A stretch of 14,754 bases of DNA from Caldilineaceae bacterium (GTDB taxonomy: Bacteria > Chloroflexota > Anaerolineae > Caldilineales > Caldilineaceae): assembly GCA_028819675.1 (NCBI GenBank), contig JAPPKT010000317.1, forward strand, positions 1 through 14,754. Direction: 5' to 3'. The notes under the pieces are model-generated. The model had not been told where the DNA came from. It saw nothing but the letters and a program-made list of their open reading frames with translations, and made no database searches. A program made the translations under genes and the position numbers. Shown in pieces: positions 8,273 to 14,754 of this stretch. Position 1 is the stretch's first letter, and every line of letters starts with the position of its first letter.

Positions 8273-8355
8273 TTGCGATCAAGTCGCCTGATTTGCACGC
8301 AACGAAGTCGTTAACCGACTGGATAGCAACGGGACACGCGCGTATTGCCACAGCC

Positions 8356-8385
8356 ATGACGGAAAATCAGCGATTGTGTTAAAAT
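8356..8385 (+). promoter_or_regulatory. Putative mnmA promoter, overlapping the annotated start
   Basis: ATGACG (8356-8361) and TAAAAT (8380-8385) are 18 bases apart. Transcription would begin near 8391-8393, at or just before the in-frame ATG at 8393. With no Shine-Dalgarno near either candidate start, this suggests a leaderless mRNA. The -35 match is four of six, so the call is tentative. Confidence 0.35.
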
Positions 8386-9574
8386 GCGCTGCATGATTGG
8401 GAAGACCAGTAGAACCAGGCATGAACGGCCTCCATCTGAGACTACGGTCGTTGTCGCCATGAGCGGCGGCGTCGACAGTTCGGTCGCGGCGGCATTGCTT
8501 ACTGAGCAGGGCTACCGGTGTATCGGCGTGATGATGCGGTTGTGGGCGGAGGCGGCAGGCGGCGAAAGTTTGGGCAACAAGTGCTGTGACGAGGAGAGCG
8601 TGGAGGACGCGCGCCGTGTTGCCAGCCAGTTGGGCATGCCGTTCTATCTAATCAATGTCGAGCGGCCCTTCAAAGAGAAAGTAGTGGATTTCTTTATCGA
8701 GGGTTACAGCAGCGGGCTGACGCCCAACCCTTGTCTTGCATGCAACCGGCACATCCGCTTCGACTATTTGCTGAACTATGCCCGGCGGCTGGGCGCCGAT
8801 TTCCTTGCCACCGGCCACTACGCCCGCTTGCGGCGACAACCGGACGGAAGCGTTCATCTGTTGCGCGGCGTTGATAGGCATAAGGACCAGTCCTACGTCC
8901 TTAGCGTGCTGGGCCAGGCCGAGTTGCGCGACCTGCTTTTCCCTGTCGGCGAATTCGCAAAGGAAGAGGTGCGGCAGATGGCGGCTGCTCGGGGGCTGCC
9001 CATTCACAGCAAGCATGATTCGATGGATCTATGCTTTGTGATGGATGACGACTACCGGCGCTTTCTTTCAGATTGGGCCGCAGACGCGATGACGGCGGGC
9101 GACATCGTAGATGTTGAGGGAAACGTGGTGGGCGAGCATGAGGGGTTGCCAAACTATACGGTGGGGCAGCGGCGGGGCTTGGGCCTGAGCGGGACGGCGG
9201 CCCCTATGTACGTCGTTGCGTTGGAGCCTAGTCGCAACCAGCTTATCGTAGGGCCATCCGAGGCGCTAGGTAGGTCAGAACTGACGGCTGCGAATGTGAA
9301 CTGGACTTCAGGAAGGCCGGTTCCCAGAGGCAGCCGCGTCCAGTGCCAGACCCGCTATTCGGGTAAACCATTGGACTGTAGAGTCTATCCATGGGAGGAT
9401 GGCAGTGTTCAGGTCGCGTTCGAAGAGCCGGCACGCGGCATCAGCCCGGGTCAAGGAGCCGTGTTCTACGACGGCCCCCTCTGCCTTGGGGGAGGGCTGA
9501 TTGAAAGAAGGGTTCCCGGCGAAGATCCGGCAGCAGCTGAGAAGACGCCAGCCCATCGAGTTTCCCTAAACTGA
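8384..9574 (+). CDS. mnmA: tRNA-specific 2-thiouridylase MnmA (TrmU)
   Basis: MnmA activates U34 of tRNA-Lys, -Glu and -Gln with ATP and transfers sulfur to give 2-thiouridine at the wobble position. Residues, counted from ATG 8384: the PP-loop SGGVDSS (27-33), the catalytic-Cys segment [12 protein letters not shown] (115-126) with Cys117 and Cys120, the ATP-site loop ATGHYARL (142-149), DQSYVL (168-173), and the second catalytic Cys in DLCFV (Cys217), followed by [15 protein letters not shown]. The C-terminal beta domain is complete. Total length is 396 residues, slightly long because of a 20-odd-residue N-terminal lead; ATG 8393 is an equally likely start and fits a leaderless transcript. 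[13 protein letters not shown] is a cysteine pair seen in a subset of bacterial MnmA proteins. A small membrane protein gene follows after 18 bases, in the same frame. Confidence 0.96.
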   Translation: MRCMIGKTSRTRHERPPSETTVVVAMSGGVDSSVAAALLTEQGYRCIGVMMRLWAEAAGGESLGNKCCDEESVEDARRVASQLGMPFYLINVERPFKEKVVDFFIEGYSSGLTPNPCLACNRHIRFDYLLNYARRLGADFLATGHYARLRRQPDGSVHLLRGVDRHKDQSYVLSVLGQAELRDLLFPVGEFAKEEVRQMAAARGLPIHSKHDSMDLCFVMDDDYRRFLSDWAADAMTAGDIVDVEGNVVGEHEGLPNYTVGQRRGLGLSGTAAPMYVVALEPSRNQLIVGPSEALGRSELTAANVNWTSGRPVPRGSRVQCQTRYSGKPLDCRVYPWEDGSVQVAFEEPARGISPGQGAVFYDGPLCLGGGLIERRVPGEDPAAAEKTPAHRVSLN

Positions 9575-9579
9575 GACCG

Positions 9580-9585
9580 AGGAGG
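9580..9585 (+). promoter_or_regulatory. Shine-Dalgarno pointing to a CTG start
   Basis: AGGAGG is followed by 7 bases and CTG at 9593-9595. No ATG, GTG or TTG occurs in any frame at usable distance; the next in-frame TTG is 9653, 67 bases away. Confidence 0.7.
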
Positions 9586-9592
9586 TTCACGA

Positions 9593-9874
9593 CTGGTTTC
9601 AGGTACGCCATTCGCGTCGCTAATTCTCAGTCCACCGGTTCTGCTGGCTACGTTGCTCGTTACGGGCTATGCCAGCTTATTCCACCTGTGGACGGGCCGA
9701 TCGCTGCGGGAACTACCGCAGTATCTGATTGCGGCTGGTGTGGGATTCATGCTGGGACACTGGGTGAGCCAGACATTGCAGTGGCAAACCTGGGAGGTTG
9801 GGCAGCTCAGTCTGCTGGAGGCGACGCTGGCATCCATTATTGCCTTAATCCTGGTCCGGGTTGTCACACACTAG
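9593..9874 (+). CDS. Small membrane protein, three predicted helices, probable CTG start
   Basis: With a CTG start the protein has 93 residues and three hydrophobic segments: about 8-32 (ILSPPVLLATLLVTGYASLF), about 43-62 (YLIAAGVGFMLGHWV) and about 73-91 (EATLASIIALILVRVV). The only downstream common start, TTG 9653, would cut the first helix in half, whereas CTG 9593 stands 7 bases from a perfect AGGAGG (9580-9585). HLWTGRSLRELPQYL forms a positively charged loop between helices 1 and 2. I do not recognise a named family; short proteins of this pattern occur as conserved hypotheticals. It is 18 bases downstream of mnmA, in the same frame, with only the mnmA TGA between them, so the two genes are almost certainly co-transcribed. 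Confidence 0.7.
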   Translation: MVSGTPFASLILSPPVLLATLLVTGYASLFHLWTGRSLRELPQYLIAAGVGFMLGHWVSQTLQWQTWEVGQLSLLEATLASIIALILVRVVTH

Positions 9875-9946
9875 TGCAGTCTTCTGGGCAGGGGGGCCGG
9901 TGCAGCCGCTGGATGAGGCGGCCGTAGTAAACTGTGCCGATTGCAA

Positions 9947-9952
9947 AAGGAG
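9947..9952 (+). promoter_or_regulatory. Shine-Dalgarno deciding the GTG start at 9959
   Basis: AAGGAG lies 6 bases before GTG 9959. The upstream TTG (9941) is 5' of this site, so a longer reading is rejected. Confidence 0.8.
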
Positions 9953-9958
9953 AGCGTC

Positions 9959-10339
9959 GTGGTCAGCGCGACAGTTCGGGATATCGCCATCATTCTCGTT
10001 GCGTTAGAGATTCTCATAATGAACGGTCTGCTGGTGGTTCTGATCTGGCAGGTCTGGCGCTTGGTCAAGATGATACAGGCCGAAGTGAAACCGGTTATTC
10101 GAGACGGCCAGGAGACAGTCGGCACGGTTAAAGGTTCGGCTGAGTTTGTGAGCACGAGTATCATTTCGCCCCTGATTTCCACGAGCAGCAGACTGGCCGG
10201 GATCGTACGATCCGTACAGGTGATCAGGTCGGAATTGAAGAGTTCGATGGACGGGATGACACCGGCACGGCGCCAGTCGCGAGTTGATGACACAGAGCCG
10301 CCCCAAGAGGCGACGAAATCCCAGCCTCCGGTCGCTTGA
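9959..10339 (+). CDS. Single-pass membrane protein, DUF948-like layout
   Basis: The 126-residue protein has one long hydrophobic segment near the N-terminus (about 8-36, with AIILVALEILIMNGLLVVLI), followed by a soluble helical region rich in T, V and S (TVGTVKGSAEFVSTSIISPL, about 54-73) and a disordered, Pro/Gln/Glu-rich tail from about 95. The layout, a short N-terminus, one helix and an amphipathic helical tail, resembles DUF948/YtxH-type bacterial membrane proteins, but I cannot confirm a family. The start is GTG 9959, set by AAGGAG (9947-9952). It lies 84 bases after the three-helix protein and is probably in the same operon as mnmA. Its function is unknown. Confidence 0.7.
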   Translation: MVSATVRDIAIILVALEILIMNGLLVVLIWQVWRLVKMIQAEVKPVIRDGQETVGTVKGSAEFVSTSIISPLISTSSRLAGIVRSVQVIRSELKSSMDGMTPARRQSRVDDTEPPQEATKSQPPVA

Positions 10340-10616
10340 CAGGGCAATAGAGGATACGCCACGTAGTTGGTAGTGCAGGCCTGCCCATCATGCCAGAGCC
10401 TGAACCTCTTCATGGCGCCGCAGATTTCTAAGAATAATTCGATACCGGCCAAGGTGCTGCCACCGGCGGGTGCAGCCATGCACTCGTATCTCTTGCATGT
10501 TGCGTTGGTGTAGGTGGGGTCTTCTGACAGAAAGTCAATTCTCTCAATAATCGAATTTTTCAGACGGGATCGTACGCAGACTCCAGTATTGGATAGAGGT
10601 CCCACGGAGTGATCAG
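10340..10616. other. Intergenic region, no confident gene
   Basis: Between the membrane protein and the first acetyltransferase gene. An open frame on the minus strand (9871-10605) crosses it and continues antisense through the whole 9959-10339 gene, but it lacks a Shine-Dalgarno and third-position GC bias. An imperfect inverted repeat around 10471-10505 (TGCATG/CATGCA arms) is visible but has no U-run. GGAG at 10606-10609 serves the next gene. Confidence 0.4.
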
Positions 10617-11174
10617 ATGAACTACTGGCAGACGGAGCTAATCCGACTGCGTGGTGTGGAGCCGGATGACGGCGACATTTTCTGGCGCTGGAACCAGGAC
10701 AGCGAGATGGCGCGAAATCTTGAGTTCGTCTGGCCGCCTGTTTCTGTTTCCCAGGTACGGGAATGGGCGGCGGCAGAGGCGAAGAGGAAGATGGAAAACG
10801 ACTCTTTCAACTGGGTTATCGAAAATCGCGATGGCACGGCGGTCGGTTTCATTCACACGCACAACTGCAGTCCTCGAAACGGCGTCTTCAAGTACGGACT
10901 CGGTGTTGAAGTCTCCCACAGGCGCAAAGGGTATGCGGCGGCGGCTGTGGTGCTGATTCTGCGCTACTATTTTGAAGAGCTGCGCTACCAGAAGGTGACA
11001 GTTCAGATGCACAGCGAAAACGGGAGCTCCCAAGCGTTGCACGAGAGGCTAGGATTTGTACGCGAGGGGGCTGTACGGCGGGCCATCTACTCAGGCGGGC
11101 GCTTCCTAGACGAACTGTACTACGGCATGACAGTTGAGGAGTATCAACAGCGGTATGGCGAGGCAAGCGGATGA
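10617..11174 (+). CDS. GNAT-family N-acetyltransferase (RimJ/RimL type)
   Basis: This 185-residue protein has the RimJ/RimL-like GNAT layout. IRLRGVEPDDGDIFWRW (9-25) forms the first strand and helix. WVIENRDGTAVGFIHTHN (66-83) gives the central strands. YGLGVEVSHRRKGYAAAAV (93-111) is motif A, with the acetyl-CoA pyrophosphate loop RRKGYA (R102-x-x-G105-x-A107) intact. VTVQMHSENGSSQALHERLGF (127-147) is motif B with the usual Asn and LGF. Such enzymes transfer acetyl from acetyl-CoA to an amine on a protein, antibiotic or small molecule; the substrate here cannot be read from sequence. GGAG (10606-10609) stands 7 bases before the ATG. Its last codons overlap the next gene by 4 bases, an ATGA arrangement typical of translational coupling. 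Confidence 0.9.
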   Translation: MNYWQTELIRLRGVEPDDGDIFWRWNQDSEMARNLEFVWPPVSVSQVREWAAAEAKRKMENDSFNWVIENRDGTAVGFIHTHNCSPRNGVFKYGLGVEVSHRRKGYAAAAVVLILRYYFEELRYQKVTVQMHSENGSSQALHERLGFVREGAVRRAIYSGGRFLDELYYGMTVEEYQQRYGEASG

Positions 11175-12457
11175 GTCGCCGCATCGGTGTGAAGCGGATT
11201 GACCCGACATCTGACGGCTGGCCCAGCCAGCTGCGCGAGATAAGGAGGCACTTAGGGGACAGGTCTTCGCTGCTCCCCCATCATTTTCTGGAGGCTGTCC
11301 TACCGAAGATCGGCGGAGCCTGCGTTGCTCTCATTCAAGATGGACGCGGGGCAGCCGGTCCGCCTTGCGGCTACGCGTTTCTGCTCCCGCGGGGTACTGG
11401 CGAGGATGGCGCCACTTATACGCTGCGGTACGAGCATGTTGACGGGTCACCTGCACTTGGCGCAGACGCGGTTACCAGCGCCGTCGGCGAGGTTCTGGCT
11501 CCAGAGCAGAAGACGCACTTTTACCTGCCTGACGCGGACCACACTTTCACACCCACGCATATCGATCTCGACGGAATAATTTGTGGGCGACCCGATGCGG
11601 ATGAGGCAGCGGAAGTTCGGAAGATGCAGCAGTCGATCTGGCATAGCCCTCCGGACGGGCTCTACCCAAGCGATTTGCACAGCGACGAAGGGGGCATAGG
11701 TTGCTCGCTGGTGGCCCGTGTTGACGGCGTTCTGGCCGGATTCCTGTTGGGGTTTTTCCGGTTTCCGACAGGTCCGGCCGGTGCGGGGATGTACATGTAC
11801 CGTCAGGACCTGCAGTTGGAATCTCAACTGCTTGCGGTGGCTCCGGGCAAGCGCAGACGCCGAATCGCCCAGTTGCTGAAAAGGCTGCAAGCCCGCCAAG
11901 CCGTTGAGATGGGCATCGACTTGATCAGCTGGACGACGGACCCGCTTCTTTTTGCCAATGCCCTGCTCAATTTCAACAGATTGGGCGCAGTCGCCTGCGA
12001 ATTTCAGCCGAGCCTATATTCCTTTCGCAACGAATTGAACCGGGTGATTGCCTCCAGATTGAGCATTATGTGGGCGGTTCGTTCAAGGCGAGTGCAGCTG
12101 GCGCTGTTAGGCAGAGGACAGCCAGGACCCTTGGAGGTTAATGCAGATCCAGATCTGACGGTTGTCAACCGAGCGGACGGACCACCGCTGTTCGGCGCTA
12201 CCACTGCCCGTATCGCTATCGAGATCCCCTCAGACTGGGTGACTCTACAGAGACAGGACACGCCGACCGCGCAGCGCTGGCGCGACATCACGAACCGGCT
12301 GCTGGACCATTATCTCGGTTCGCAGCCGGGCCGGTATTTCATCACGGGTACAGGGGTAGCCGGGTCGCGGCGCTACATCATTGGCGAGCGCGTGGATGAC
12401 AGGTTGCTTGAGGCGTTGTTTGCGCCTGCGGTGCGAGAGGCGGACTGGAAGCTGTAG
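11171..12457 (+). CDS. Large GNAT-superfamily acetyltransferase, COG3375-like
   Basis: The protein has 428 residues. The region 148-300 resembles predicted acetyltransferases of the COG3375 group: a start helix EVRKMQQSIW, LVARVDGVLAGFLLGF (180-195), ESQLLAVAPGKRRRRIAQLLKRLQ (217-240), then the highly typical GIDLISWTTDPLLFANALLNFNRLGA (248-273). COG3375 proteins are usually near 270 residues; here about 145 residues precede the core (RSSLLPHHFLEAV..., GYAFLLPRG), possibly a degenerate second GNAT-like half. In the acetyl-CoA loop the usual RGxG glycine is replaced: the segment reads KRRRRIA, so cofactor binding may be altered. The C-terminal tail with AQRWRDITNRLLDHYL also fits the group. 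ATG 11171 overlaps the stop of the preceding acetyltransferase by 4 bases. The substrate is unknown. Confidence 0.75.
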   Translation: MSRRIGVKRIDPTSDGWPSQLREIRRHLGDRSSLLPHHFLEAVLPKIGGACVALIQDGRGAAGPPCGYAFLLPRGTGEDGATYTLRYEHVDGSPALGADAVTSAVGEVLAPEQKTHFYLPDADHTFTPTHIDLDGIICGRPDADEAAEVRKMQQSIWHSPPDGLYPSDLHSDEGGIGCSLVARVDGVLAGFLLGFFRFPTGPAGAGMYMYRQDLQLESQLLAVAPGKRRRRIAQLLKRLQARQAVEMGIDLISWTTDPLLFANALLNFNRLGAVACEFQPSLYSFRNELNRVIASRLSIMWAVRSRRVQLALLGRGQPGPLEVNADPDLTVVNRADGPPLFGATTARIAIEIPSDWVTLQRQDTPTAQRWRDITNRLLDHYLGSQPGRYFITGTGVAGSRRYIIGERVDDRLLEALFAPAVREADWKL

Positions 12458-12506
12458 TGCTCCAAGATGCCTGGAAGAGGGAGCCGTTGGCCGGGAAGGT
12501 TCACGG

Positions 12507-13502
12507 TCAGACCAGGAGTTGGTCAATCTCGACGTCGTGGCGCAGCTTCCGGGATTGGACCATGGCGCGCTTTTGAAGTAGGCGGGGCAGGCCGAGGAGA
12601 CCAGCGATCTGGCCCCGGAGGCGGGCGCGGGCAGCGCTGCCGCGAAAGTTGCGCAGCGCGTCAAGCGCGATCGAAAGCTGTGCGCCGACAATGTGGGCGG
12701 CGTGATCCACCAGAAGAGAAGTCGGCATATTTTTTGCCAGAGTCCAGATCGTGTTGCGTCCCACGTAGAAGCTGCTCAGCTCGTCGCCGCCGCTGCCGCC
12801 GAGTTTGTGGTAGACATGCGCTGCCGGTGCAAGAACTGCTTGCCAGCCAAGGAGTTGAGCGCGGAACGAAAAGTCCACATCCTCGATATACATCCAATAA
12901 TCCTCGTCGAAGCCGTCGAGGGCTTCCCAAAGCTCGCGACGCACGGCCATCGCGCCGCCGCAGCCGCCGAATACCTGCTCCGAATTGTCGAATTGGCCGC
13001 TGTCAGTAGCCCAAACGCCTCGATTGCGTGGAATCCCGTCCCTTCCCATCATGTCCCCGGCCGTGTGGATGCGGTCGCGTTCCTCGAACAGGAGGAGCTT
13101 GGCGGCTACGATTCCCGCCTGGGGGTGGGAGCAGATTGTTTTGGCCAGTTCTGCGAGGAACTCCGGCGACGGTTGGGTGTCGTTGTTGAGAAGTACTATG
13201 AAGCGGCCGCGGGCGGCGCGAGCACCTTGGTTGACGGTGGCGACGAATCCTGAGTTTTGGGGGCTGGCCAAGATGCGCGTTTGACGGGCGTTCTCCTGTA
13301 CCCATCGCACTGAGTCGTCGCTACTGGCGTCGTCGGCGAAGATGACTTCGAAGTCGGTAAACTGCTGCGCATCCAGGCCGGGGAACAGGTCGGGCAGGTG
13401 GTGGATGCCGTTGTAATTGGGTATGAGTACAGAGAAAAACGGAGTTTGTGCGGCTTGCTCAGTTGATTTGCGCGCAGTTGGTTTTTCACCGTTCTCGTTC
13501 AT
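12507..13502 (-). CDS. Family 2 glycosyltransferase, rhamnosyltransferase-like
   Basis: The 331-residue cytoplasmic enzyme has a GT-A fold: SVLIPNYNGIHHLPDLF (24-40), the nucleotide-sugar aspartates in IFADDASSDDS (54-64), RFIVLLNNDTQPSP (100-112) with Asp108 as the DXD-like metal ligand, and GGCGGAMAVRRELWEALDGFDEDYWMYIEDVDFSFR (179-214), where the ED(V)D pair is the probable catalytic base region. This pattern is that of dTDP-rhamnose and related surface-glycan transferases. No membrane helices are clear. The start ATG 13502 is used because upstream residues to 13598 overlap the rmlD-like gene in another frame; spacing from the rmlD-like stop is 13 bases and an AAGGTG overlaps that stop. 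Together they suggest a rhamnose-containing glycan; the acceptor is unknown. It converges with the acetyltransferase gene 49 bases away. Confidence 0.9.
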   Translation of the reverse strand: MNENGEKPTARKSTEQAAQTPFFSVLIPNYNGIHHLPDLFPGLDAQQFTDFEVIFADDASSDDSVRWVQENARQTRILASPQNSGFVATVNQGARAARGRFIVLLNNDTQPSPEFLAELAKTICSHPQAGIVAAKLLLFEERDRIHTAGDMMGRDGIPRNRGVWATDSGQFDNSEQVFGGCGGAMAVRRELWEALDGFDEDYWMYIEDVDFSFRAQLLGWQAVLAPAAHVYHKLGGSGGDELSSFYVGRNTIWTLAKNMPTSLLVDHAAHIVGAQLSIALDALRNFRGSAARARLRGQIAGLLGLPRLLQKRAMVQSRKLRHDVEIDQLLV

Positions 13503-13515
13503 GTCGTACCCCAGT

Positions 13516-14361
13516 TCACCTTTTGGATTCTGTCTGCACGTAGTCGTGAAGGGCATCACGCCAGTCGCGCAGGGTGATACCGAGGGCCGCCGCGGCATTG
13601 TTGACCAGGACGGCGTGAGGGGGAGGGGTCGTCGGGCGAGGCCACTCCTCGGCGCTAATGGGTTGGATGGGAAGGGCCTCGCGTCCAGTAAGGCGCATCA
13701 GTTCGACTGCCCAGTCGTAGCGGCTGGCCCAGCCGTCGTTTATGAGATGGTAGATGCCGTAGCGTTGTGTTTCGATCAGCTTTGCGATGGCGGCGGCCAC
13801 ATCCGGGGCGTAGGTTGGGTTACCGAACTCGTCGTTCACAACGCGAAGAGCGCCGTGCCGGTCTGCCGCGGCGCTGATCTTGGCGGTGAAGTTGTTGCTC
13901 CCCGCGCCGTAGAGCCACGCTACACGAACGATGTAAAGGCGGTCCAGTGATAAGGCTGCGGCTCGTTCTCCCGCGGCCTTGCTGCGGGCGTATACGCTGC
14001 CGGGGCAGGTCTGTTCGTATTCGTGGTAGAAGCATCCGGCCTCGCCGGCGAATACCTCGTTGGTACTTATCTGTACCAGTGTTCCGCCGCAGCGGGCGCA
14101 ACCTTCGGCCAGGTATTTAGGGCCAAGGGCATTTACGGTGAAAGCGAACCGCGGGGACTCTTCGGCACCGTCGACGTCGGTCCAGGCGGCAGCATTGATG
14201 ACGAAGTCAGGGGCGGCTTCAGCCACAGCGTCGGCAATCGCGGGGTCTGTGATGTCGTACCGGGGGCGCGTCCAGCAGGTAAGCTGCTCTGCGGAGCTAA
14301 AACAGGAAGCCAGGGCCTGTCCTAGTTGTCCGTTTACGCCTGTAATCAGAATGTGCGGCAT
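13516..14361 (-). CDS. rfbD: dTDP-4-dehydrorhamnose reductase (RmlD/RfbD-like)
   Basis: RmlD reduces dTDP-4-dehydro-L-rhamnose to dTDP-L-rhamnose, the last step of rhamnose donor synthesis. The protein has 281 residues, the family length. It begins with the NAD(P) loop ILITGVNGQLGQAL (4-17, GxxGxxG), then DFVINAAAWTDVDGAEESP (52-70), QISTNEVF (97-104), and the extended-SDR catalytic pair YARSK (Tyr124, Lys128). IVRVAWLYG (148-156 region) and FGNPTYAPDVA near 190 are family segments. The usual STDYVFDG reads STNEVFAG, so residues that help position the sugar differ; Thr100, Tyr124 and Lys128 remain. A related NDP-sugar reductase is therefore possible. No strong Shine-Dalgarno is seen. The glycosyltransferase gene follows after 13 bases. 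The other rml genes are not in the window. Confidence 0.85.
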   Translation of the reverse strand: MPHILITGVNGQLGQALASCFSSAEQLTCWTRPRYDITDPAIADAVAEAAPDFVINAAAWTDVDGAEESPRFAFTVNALGPKYLAEGCARCGGTLVQISTNEVFAGEAGCFYHEYEQTCPGSVYARSKAAGERAAALSLDRLYIVRVAWLYGAGSNNFTAKISAAADRHGALRVVNDEFGNPTYAPDVAAAIAKLIETQRYGIYHLINDGWASRYDWAVELMRLTGREALPIQPISAEEWPRPTTPPPHAVLVNNAAAALGITLRDWRDALHDYVQTESKR

Positions 14362-14417
14362 GGAGTTGTTTCTGCGGTCCGGTTTGCCCTCGTGAACGCC
14401 AGAGGCTTAGGCGTTTC

Positions 14418-14423
14418 AGTATA
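14418..14423 (-). promoter_or_regulatory. Putative -10 box upstream of the rmlD-like gene
   Basis: TATACT on the minus strand, 56 bases upstream of ATG 14361. It matches the -10 consensus at five of six positions. No good -35 hexamer is present at normal spacing, so this is tentative. Confidence 0.35.
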
Positions 14424-14734
14424 CCTGACATCTTGCGAGCGGCAGAAGATTCACCTGCATTGGTAGTTGCGAAGCCATTTTCTCTGTGCGTGTTGTGTGC
14501 GGTCTACCGGGTCAAGAGTGACGGGGTTTAGTGTCAGGACTTCTGAAGCGGGCTCGCGATGGTCATTGCGGTGAAGGTTGGGTATGTATGGGGGTATCTT
14601 CGCCGGTCTCGCCTGCGCTAGCACATACTCGGAATCCGCCAAGACGCGAGGGGGGGGTGAAGCCCGGCCGCCGCGAGACGACGACTTCAAATTCGCCAGA
14701 CACTCGCTACGGCGCGGACAGGAGAGGGGGCGTT

Positions 14735-14754
14735 GGGGGGGGGGGGGCCCCCCC
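14735..14754. other. G13C7 homopolymer at the window edge, probable artefact
   Basis: The last 20 bases are 13 G followed by 7 C, and further G-runs precede them (14650-14657 and 14725-14730 area). Such an end is typical of low-quality read termini or assembly edge error and is not read as biological sequence. Confidence 0.7.

Larger units (their letters stand above)
14362..14754. other. Region upstream of the rmlD-like gene to the window edge, no confident gene
   Basis: A minus-strand open frame of 79 codons (14451-14690) exists, with LTLNPVTLDPVDRTQHAQ near its end, but I recognise no family, see no Shine-Dalgarno, and it crosses a G8 run (14650-14657) where frame errors are likely. Another minus-strand frame (SGEFEVVVSRRPG near 14700) may be the end of a gene broken by the poor-quality edge. 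No terminator or repeat could be supported. Confidence 0.4.

Noticed and set aside
7766..8314. 182-codon plus-strand frame opposite the FmdE-like gene
   Set aside because: Antisense to a gene with clear FmdE and zinc-finger motifs, a perfect Shine-Dalgarno and a promoter.
10471..10505. Inverted repeat with TGCATG/CATGCA arms as a possible small RNA or terminator
   Set aside because: The stem is imperfect, no U-run follows on either strand, and it matches no RNA family I can name.
12467..13009. 180-codon plus-strand frame opposite the glycosyltransferase
   Set aside because: Arg/Gly-rich shadow translation with no motif; the minus strand holds a complete GT2 enzyme.

Overview
The window reads like chromosomal DNA from a GC-rich bacterium, most plausibly a member of the Chloroflexota (Anaerolineae-like). 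This is inferred from the mix of families, not from a marker gene: a CIRCE-controlled groES-groEL operon, Uma2-type endonuclease genes in tandem, a STAND ATPase with TPR repeats, an FmdE-like protein with a C-terminal zinc finger, an MnmA with the NPCLAC motif, and a COG3375-type acetyltransferase. I see no rRNA, tRNA, CRISPR array, insertion sequence or phage gene.

Layout. (a) 3-3462, plus strand: the C-terminal part of a DASS/SLC13-like membrane transporter running in from the left edge, a 115-residue Rossmann-fold protein, and a 727-residue STAND/NB-ARC-like ATPase with TPR repeats and no visible effector domain. (b) 3495-5798: a complete heat-shock unit with a sigma-70-type promoter, a perfect CIRCE (HrcA) operator, a structured leader, groES, an intergenic hairpin, groEL and a rho-independent terminator. 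(c) 5822-7287, minus strand: two Uma2/DUF820 genes of exactly 186 codons each, arisen by tandem duplication with a constant 806-base offset that includes their upstream regions. (d) 7559-8170, minus: an FmdE-like protein. (e) 8384-10339, plus: the tRNA 2-thiouridylase gene mnmA followed by two small membrane protein genes. (f) 10617-12457, plus: two GNAT-type acetyltransferase genes overlapping by 4 bases. (g) 12507-14361, minus: an RmlD-like dTDP-4-dehydrorhamnose reductase followed by a family 2 glycosyltransferase, probably the end of a cell-surface polysaccharide cluster continuing past the right edge. The right edge ends in a G13C7 run that looks like a sequencing or assembly artefact.

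The genes do not form one system. They are adjacent short operons: chaperonin housekeeping, tRNA modification, surface sugar synthesis, and several accessory or poorly known proteins. Several starts were moved from the longest-ORF position because a Shine-Dalgarno sequence decides them: groES at 3725, groEL at 4088, both Uma2 genes at GTG (6402 and 7208), FmdE at 8170, the small membrane protein at a probable CTG (9593), the next membrane protein at GTG 9959, and the glycosyltransferase at 13502. I found no convincing new multi-gene system. The items most worth a second look are the effector-less STAND protein, the Uma2 duplication, the CTG-start membrane protein in frame with mnmA, and the coupled acetyltransferase pair.
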